A stretch of DNA of 64,000 nt, taken from positions 3,968,001 to 4,032,000 of the forward strand of contig NZ_CP134779.1 in assembly GCF_031884435.1 (NCBI RefSeq), read 5' to 3'. The notes under the pieces were generated by a model. It made no database searches, was not told the DNA's origin, and worked only from the letters and a program-made list of their open reading frames with translations. Origin of the DNA: Bosea sp. 685 (GTDB taxonomy: Bacteria; Pseudomonadota; Alphaproteobacteria; Rhizobiales; Beijerinckiaceae). The translations under genes and the position numbers were made by a program. Below, piece after piece: positions 58,963 to 64,000 of the stretch; position 1 is the stretch's first letter; each line of letters starts with the position of its first letter.

Positions 58963-60534
58963 TCAGCTGGCGGAAGCGGTGTCGAAGGCCATACCGACCT
59001 GATTGTTCATCTGGTCCGACAGGACCTTGAAGCCCTTGATCCGGTCGCGCACGCCCCAGCCTTGCGCGCGGAAATTGAGGAAGGTGACGGGAACGCTGTC
59101 GGCGACCGCCCGCTGCAGATCGGCATAGATCTTCACGCGCGCGCCAGTATCGCTTTCGTGGCGGCCCTTGTTCAGCAGGTCGTCGAGCTTCGGGTCCGAC
59201 AGGCCGAAGGAGCGGCGATAGGAATCGGAGCCCGAGCCGAAGAAGGCGGTCAGGTCGTCGGGATCGCCGAGATCCGGTCCGCCGCCGTTGATGGCGAAAT
59301 GATAGCGCCCTTCATTGCCCTGGCTGACCCGGACACCCCATTCCGGCAGGCTGAGCTTCACCTGCACGCCGATGGCGGCCAGATGCTGTTGCATGATCTC
59401 GGCGATGTCCTTGTGGAAACCGTAGGTGCTGGTCGCCAGCAGCGTCGCCTGCACGTTCTGGGCGCCGGCCTCCTTCAGCAGGCTCCTGGCGCGATCGGGA
59501 TCGTAGGGCCAGAGATGCTCGAGCTCGGCGACGGCATAGGGAGACCCAGCCGGCAGCGGCACACCGTCCAGGACCTTGCCGGCTCCGAAGAAGGCCGCCT
59601 TGACGATGTCCTCGCGCTTGACGGCGTGAGCCACTGCCCTCCGCACCTTAGGATCGACGAACGGCCCTTCCTTCAGGTTGAAGGCCACATACATGAAGGA
59701 GCCGAGCGAGTTCTGGAGCGTCAGACCCTTGGTCTGCGAGAGACCCTTCATACTTTGCCACGGAACATATTCGATGATGTCGACATCGCCGGCGTTGAGG
59801 GCCGCGATGCGCAGGCTGTCGTCGGAATAGGCGACGAAGCGGACGGTCTCCGTCGCGGGCTGGCCGGGCCGGTAGAAATCGGTCCTGGCCTTGAAGGTCA
59901 GCGAAACACCCTTTTCCGAACTCTCCAGCCTGTAGGGGCCCGCACCGATCATCGCATCGGGATTGTCCATCTTCCTGGCGAAGACGATCGGAGCCATTTG
60001 GCCGGCCAGCGCCAGAATGAAGGAGGGCGTCGGCTGCTTCAGCACGATCCGGACGGTCTTCGGGTCCTCGACCGCGATCGTCTCCACCGCTTGGAAGGCC
60101 TGGCGGACATAGGCCGTGGACTTCTCGCCACGGATGGCGTCGAACGAGGCCTTGACGTCTTCCGCCATCACCGGCTCGCCATTCTGGAAGGTCGCGTTCG
60201 GGCGGAGCTTGAAGCGATAGGTTCGGGGATCGGGCTGCTCCCAGGACTCGGCGAGCTCAGGCTGTACGACGCCCTTCTCGTCGAAGCAGAGAAGCCCCCG
60301 GAACAGCAGGGCCTTGACCGTCACCGCGGCCTGGCCCGACCAGTCGAAGGGGCGCAGGTTCGGCGGATAGGCCGACAAGGCATAGGTGATCGTACCGGGA
60401 GCCGCTGCCGTCGCGGCCTTCGACAATGCCGCGGGAACGAGCAGGCCGGCGCCGATTGCGGCGCTGCCTTGCAGGAACTGACGGCGGCCCTTCGAGAAGT
60501 ACCGACCTTCCGACGTGTTGCGATTGTTCGCCAT
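58963..60534 (-). CDS. Dipeptide-type substrate-binding protein (DppA/OppA family 5)
   Basis: The 523-residue family 5 solute-binding protein has a Tat leader (GRRQFLQGSAAIGAGLLVPAAL). Family landmarks follow: LRPNATFQNGEPVMAEDVKAS, IGAGPYRLES, DPKVRRAVAHAVKRE and NKGRHESDTGARVKIYADLQ. ATG 60534 follows AAAAAGGAGAGGG. A longer reading is not supported. Family 5 proteins bind peptides, nickel, opines or other organic ligands. The adjacent hydantoinase genes suggest a lactam or hydantoin-like compound. Confidence 0.87.
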   Translation of the reverse strand: MANNRNTSEGRYFSKGRRQFLQGSAAIGAGLLVPAALSKAATAAAPGTITYALSAYPPNLRPFDWSGQAAVTVKALLFRGLLCFDEKGVVQPELAESWEQPDPRTYRFKLRPNATFQNGEPVMAEDVKASFDAIRGEKSTAYVRQAFQAVETIAVEDPKTVRIVLKQPTPSFILALAGQMAPIVFARKMDNPDAMIGAGPYRLESSEKGVSLTFKARTDFYRPGQPATETVRFVAYSDDSLRIAALNAGDVDIIEYVPWQSMKGLSQTKGLTLQNSLGSFMYVAFNLKEGPFVDPKVRRAVAHAVKREDIVKAAFFGAGKVLDGVPLPAGSPYAVAELEHLWPYDPDRARSLLKEAGAQNVQATLLATSTYGFHKDIAEIMQQHLAAIGVQVKLSLPEWGVRVSQGNEGRYHFAINGGGPDLGDPDDLTAFFGSGSDSYRRSFGLSDPKLDDLLNKGRHESDTGARVKIYADLQRAVADSVPVTFLNFRAQGWGVRDRIKGFKVLSDQMNNQVGMAFDTASAS

Positions 60535-60927
60535 ATCCCTCTCCTTTTTGTTTTTCGTTGGAATTGCATGCCCACCGCGCCGCGGGACCACCATTCCATT
60601 GCAGATGAGCCATGTTCGGCTTCGGCAGACATCGATGAGCTCTTTGGCCGGCCTACGAAGCTCCCTTTCCGAGGCCGCGGGCCGACTGGATCAGCGGAAC
60701 CGCGGCGGGGCTCCTCCATCGCGCCCTGAACCAAAGTCTCCATCTTCAACCTATAAGTCCAAGTCGAAATTCCTAAGCTGGTATTCCTGAAGTTATGGGT
60801 CTTGCCGACAAGCCGGAGCTGTTGGCTGCGAGCGCCGAAGCGCTCGTGCCTCGCGTTGAGCTTGACGATGGATGCCTGCGCTGCCCGCCGAACCTTCAGA
60901 CAGCGGCGGAGCTCATGGCAGCATCGG
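60535..60927. other. Gap of about 390 bp between binding-protein and hydantoinase genes
   Basis: No gene is supported. Its AT-richer part (about 60735-60795) may hold the leftward promoter of the transporter operon, but no consensus box pair is convincing. A short plus-strand frame at 60795-61025 runs into the antisense of the hydantoinase gene and is not kept. Confidence 0.45.
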
Positions 60928-62691
60928 CTAGGCGGCCGACTTTCTGCGCCCCTCGCGGAGAAGCGTCAGCGCCTGATCGACTAGCACGTCGCCATATCCG
61001 GCACGGGCGTGCTCTTCGGTCATGATCTCGTTGAGCAGGTCGGTTGCGATGAGCGCGACCGGCCGCTCGGCCGGATGCCCGAATCCGCCACCGCCGGGCG
61101 TTGCGATGCGGACGGTCTCGCCGGCATCGATCAGCAGTTGGGCGATCTTCGAGGGCAGTGCTTGCTCGCGCCCGGTTCCGGGGTTGCGGGTGACGCGGCC
61201 CACACCACCGGGCCCGCCGCCCTCCGCGCCGGGCGCACCGGCTTTGTGCCGGTCCGAGCGCGCTTCGAGGTTGGTCCTGTCATGCAGCGCCCGCACGGTG
61301 CGCGCGATGCCCATGCCGCCGCGCCAGCGGCCGCAGCCCGCGGAATCCCGGACCAGCGTGTATTCCTCCACATGGAGCGGGAATTCGTTCTCCATCGCTT
61401 CTGTCGGCAGGTTGAGCGAGTTGGTGACGTGAACATGGATCCCGTCCATGCCGTCGCCGTCGCAGCGCGCCCCGCCGCCGCCGCCGACCGTCTCGCCGCA
61501 GATATAGAAGCTGCCATTCTCGGGGCGGTGGCCGGAAAAGCCGAACGAAGGCAGCACGTCGTAGGCCGAAGCGATCCGCGTGCCCGGATCCACCAGCGGC
61601 TGGAAGGCGCCGAAGATCGCGCCGGCGAGGCGCTGGCAGGCGATGGTGCGCGAGCCCACCGGGGCGGGGGAGCGCGGATTGACGATGGTGCCTTCCGGCG
61701 CCCGTAGCACGATCGACTCCATCATGCCGGAATTCGCCATGAGCTCCGGATCGAGCAGAGCCTTGACGCAGTAATAGGCCGTGGCTCTGAGTGCGTTCTC
61801 GGCGACGTTGATCGCCCCGCGCGCCTCCGGCCCACTGCCGGTGAAATCGATCACGAGCTTGCCTCCCTCGACGCTGACCGCGGCGCAAAGCGGCACCATC
61901 TCGCCGTCGGGCAGGCCGTCATCGTCGAGCCAGGCCGTAAACTGGCTGGAAGCGCCTTCTGCCAGCCCAGCGATGCGCAGGTCGAGCCGCCGCTTGGTGT
62001 AGTCGAGAAGGTCCTGGATGCGCGCCTTGAAGCCCTCGACGCCCATGCGGCGCACCAGTTCCAGGGCAGCATCCGAACCCCGCGCATTGGTGGCAATCTG
62101 GACTCGAAGGTCGAGCAGGCGCTCCTCCGGCAGGCGCGAATTCAAGGCGATCAGATTGAGCAGGTCCTCGTCGACCGCGCCTTCGCGGCAGACCCGCATC
62201 ACCGGGATGCGCAGGCCCTCCTCGAAGATCGAACGCGCTGTCGGCGAGGTCGAGCCCGGCACTGCGCCGCCGACATCGGTGTGGTGGCCGATGTTGACGG
62301 CGAAAGCGATCAGGTCCTCGCCCTGGAACACCGGCGTCGCGACCGAGATGTCGGGCAGATGGGTGCCGCCGGCGGCATAGGGGTCGTTGGAGATGAAGGC
62401 GTCACCGGGGCGGATCTCGGCGCGTGGATAGCGCGCCAGAAGTCCCTCAACAACGCCCATCAGCGAGCCGAGATGGATGGGGATATGCGTTCCCTGCGCC
62501 ACCAGCCGGCCCTTGCCGTCGAACAGCCCGACGGAGAAGTCGCGGCGTTCCTTGATCTGCGCCGAAAAGGACGAGCGCATCATGTTGATCGCCATGGTCT
62601 CGGTGATCGAGAGTAGGCGGTTGGCGAAGACCTCCATCGCGATCGCATCGAAACCGGCGATCGACCCGGCAGCTCTGTTGGACATCGTCAT
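60928..62691 (-). CDS. Hydantoinase B / N-methylhydantoinase beta subunit family
   Basis: The 587-residue HyuB-type subunit shows VFANRLLSITETMAINMMRSSFSAQIKERRDFS, LGSLMGVVEG, ISNDPYAAGGTHLPDI, FTGSGPEARGAINVAENALRAT, NPRSPAPVGSRTIACQR, and the Gly-rich ATPGGGGFGHP end. With HyuA it forms an ATP-dependent amidohydrolase (N-methylhydantoinase, 5-oxoprolinase, acetone-carboxylase relatives). Start 62691 follows GAGGG. It begins 10 nt after the HyuA stop, so both form a unit. The dipeptide-type importer lies downstream in the same direction. Confidence 0.88.
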   Translation of the reverse strand: MTMSNRAAGSIAGFDAIAMEVFANRLLSITETMAINMMRSSFSAQIKERRDFSVGLFDGKGRLVAQGTHIPIHLGSLMGVVEGLLARYPRAEIRPGDAFISNDPYAAGGTHLPDISVATPVFQGEDLIAFAVNIGHHTDVGGAVPGSTSPTARSIFEEGLRIPVMRVCREGAVDEDLLNLIALNSRLPEERLLDLRVQIATNARGSDAALELVRRMGVEGFKARIQDLLDYTKRRLDLRIAGLAEGASSQFTAWLDDDGLPDGEMVPLCAAVSVEGGKLVIDFTGSGPEARGAINVAENALRATAYYCVKALLDPELMANSGMMESIVLRAPEGTIVNPRSPAPVGSRTIACQRLAGAIFGAFQPLVDPGTRIASAYDVLPSFGFSGHRPENGSFYICGETVGGGGGARCDGDGMDGIHVHVTNSLNLPTEAMENEFPLHVEEYTLVRDSAGCGRWRGGMGIARTVRALHDRTNLEARSDRHKAGAPGAEGGGPGGVGRVTRNPGTGREQALPSKIAQLLIDAGETVRIATPGGGGFGHPAERPVALIATDLLNEIMTEEHARAGYGDVLVDQALTLLREGRRKSAA

Positions 62692-62701
62692 GGTCAGGCC
62701 C

Positions 62702-64000
62702 TCAACGCTGCAGCGTGATATGGATATTGCCGAAGCCGTCGAGCTCGGCCGTCTGGCGCGGGAGAATGACGGTCGTGCCGCTCATCTCCTCGACGATCGC
62801 CGGCCCTTCGAACAGCACGCCGGCCGGCAGGAGTGCGCGCCGGTAGATCGGGGTGTGGATCCAGCCGCGCTCTGGGCCGAGATAGACTTGGCGCGTGTCG
62901 AGCCGGGCCGCGCCGAGCGAGATGCCCTGCGCGGGCACGACGGTCTCACCCTTCCTGACGTGGCAGACTGCCTTGAGCCGGACGTTGACGACCTCGATGT
63001 CGCGCCCCTCCAGGCTGTATCCGAACTGGTCGGCATGAGCGCGATGGAACTTGCTTGCGAATGCGGCGAGCATGCCGTCGCCCAACGCGTCGAGAGGCAC
63101 CGGGATGTAGTGGCTCTGGCCGCGATAGCGCGCGTCCAGAGTGAAAAGCAGTTCCTTGGCGGCATCGGGAATCGCTTCCGTTTCGAGCCAGGCATGGCCG
63201 GCCGTGGATAGTTCGGCGCCGAGCGCGACGAGCTCCGCCCAGCTCTCGCCATTCACATGGATGAGCGCCGTGCGGACGTAGTCGCGGCTGAGATCTGACA
63301 GCAGGACACCGCGCGCGCAGAGCGTGCCAGGTTCCTGCGGGACGACAATCTTGTTGAGACCGCATTCCTCCGCGACGTCGGCGGCATGCAGGGGGCCGGC
63401 ACCGCCGAAGGCGAAGAGCGTGAAGGCGGCGAGATCGTGCCCGTGCTCGATCGAGACCGAGCGGATCGCCCGGCTCATATTGGCCGTGGCGATGCTGATC
63501 ACGCCATGCGCGGCGTCCTCGACCGAGATGCCGAGTGGATCGGCGATCTGGCTGCGGATCGCCGCATAAGCCAGGCCGCGATCGACCTTCATCCGCCCTT
63601 CGAGCAGGGCCACGGGGTTCAGCCGGCCGAGCACGATATTGGCGTCGGTCAGCGTGACCTCGGTGCCGCCACGCAGATAGGAGATCGGCCCGGGCATCGC
63701 GCCGGCACTGGTCGGGCCGACCTTGAGCGCGCCGGCATCGTCGAGCCGCGCGATGCTGCCGCCGCCGGCGCCGATGACGTGGATGTCGACCATCGGCATC
63801 CGCACGGGATGCCCCGCCACCAGCCGGCTCGAGGTGAACTGGGCCCGGCCGCCGGTGATCAGCGACACGTCGGTACTGGTGCCGCCGACATCGAAGGTGA
63901 TGATCTCGGTCTCACCAATCTCCGCCCCGATCCGGGCCGACCCTATTACCCCGGCCGCCGGCCCCGAGAGACAGGTCAGCACCGGCAGTTCCTCGACGGT
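62702..64000 (-). CDS. Hydantoinase A / 5-oxoprolinase family subunit (5' end outside window)
   Basis: The frame is open from the right edge, giving 432 codons including the stop. The family blocks CLSGPAAGVIGSARIG, ITFDVGGTSTDVSLI, IHVIGAGGGSIARLD and ALLEGRMKVDRGLAYAAI are present. The C-terminal half of HyuA contains GGAGPLHAADVAEECGLNKIVVPQEPGTLCARGVLLSD. About 250 N-terminal residues, including the first nucleotide-binding part, should lie outside. It pairs with HyuB, 10 nt downstream. Substrate is undetermined. Confidence 0.88.
   Translation of the reverse strand, partial: TVEELPVLTCLSGPAAGVIGSARIGAEIGETEIITFDVGGTSTDVSLITGGRAQFTSSRLVAGHPVRMPMVDIHVIGAGGGSIARLDDAGALKVGPTSAGAMPGPISYLRGGTEVTLTDANIVLGRLNPVALLEGRMKVDRGLAYAAIRSQIADPLGISVEDAAHGVISIATANMSRAIRSVSIEHGHDLAAFTLFAFGGAGPLHAADVAEECGLNKIVVPQEPGTLCARGVLLSDLSRDYVRTALIHVNGESWAELVALGAELSTAGHAWLETEAIPDAAKELLFTLDARYRGQSHYIPVPLDALGDGMLAAFASKFHRAHADQFGYSLEGRDIEVVNVRLKAVCHVRKGETVVPAQGISLGAARLDTRQVYLGPERGWIHTPIYRRALLPAGVLFEGPAIVEEMSGTTVILPRQTAELDGFGNIHITLQR

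Noticed and set aside
60795..61025. 76-residue plus-strand frame near the hydantoinase gene end
   Set aside because: Half of it is antisense to hyuB, and there is no ribosome site or family similarity.
1..64000. tRNA, rRNA, CRISPR array, phage or conjugative module
   Set aside because: No cloverleaf, rRNA-like segment, regularly spaced repeat array, or phage/conjugation gene was seen on either strand.

Overview
The window looks like chromosome from a high-GC alphaproteobacterium of the Hyphomicrobiales (a Bosea-like or related soil organism). This is inferred from codon use strongly biased to G/C at third positions, the dense run of ABC importers with LacI, GntR, LysR and MocR regulators, and intergenic palindromic repeats of the type common in that order. 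No rRNA, tRNA, CRISPR array or phage module was seen. The ohr gene is cut at the left edge and a hydantoinase A gene at the right edge.

Layout. 0-8.2 kb: redox and small-molecule enzymes (Ohr, a DipZ-like CcdA/thioredoxin protein, a Tat-exported hydrolase, LysR, an SDR, a tautomerase, nitronate monooxygenase), interrupted by an IS110 element sitting inside a dispersed palindrome. 8.2-12.9 kb: a membrane hybrid histidine kinase followed by a receiver/degenerate-GGDEF/PilZ protein. 13.1-26.2 kb: two ABC importer operons running outward from a LacI-type regulator. One is UgpBAEC-like and ends with an exonuclease/endonuclease/phosphatase-family hydrolase and an inositol-monophosphatase-family enzyme. 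The other is sugar-type and contains an argininosuccinate-lyase paralogue. 26.2-30.8 kb: a sensor kinase and NtrC-type activator, followed by a consensus sigma-54 promoter in front of secreted OB-fold-like proteins. 31-35 kb: MFS and ArsB/NhaD-type transporters and a membrane diguanylate cyclase. 35.1-41.7 kb: methyltransferase, SnoaL, two SDRs, LysR, MocR and GNAT. 42.1-43.2 kb: an IS481-family element. 44.1-53.4 kb: a sugar-acid catabolic operon (lactonase, BKACE, 3-hydroxyacid dehydrogenase, SDR, and a ribose-type importer with a double-length permease) with a divergent GntR regulator. 55.2-64 kb: a dipeptide-type importer with a permease-ATPase-ATPase fusion beside hydantoinase A/B genes.

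How the parts work together. Most of the window is scavenging capacity: four importers, each next to enzymes that could process the imported compound. The most unusual items are: (1) the IS110 element, whose roughly 180-nt leader contains short stretches matching both its target palindrome and its own ends, as expected of a bridge RNA; (2) a 207-bp palindrome flanked by 20-bp direct repeats that splits a permease gene pair while restoring the ribosome site of the downstream gene; (3) two unusual ABC fusions; (4) an IS481-type transposase whose stop codon is supplied by the CTAG target; and (5) a sigma-54 promoter with a centred palindrome upstream that links a two-component pair to a secreted protein. 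Functions of the operons are inferred from family and context.
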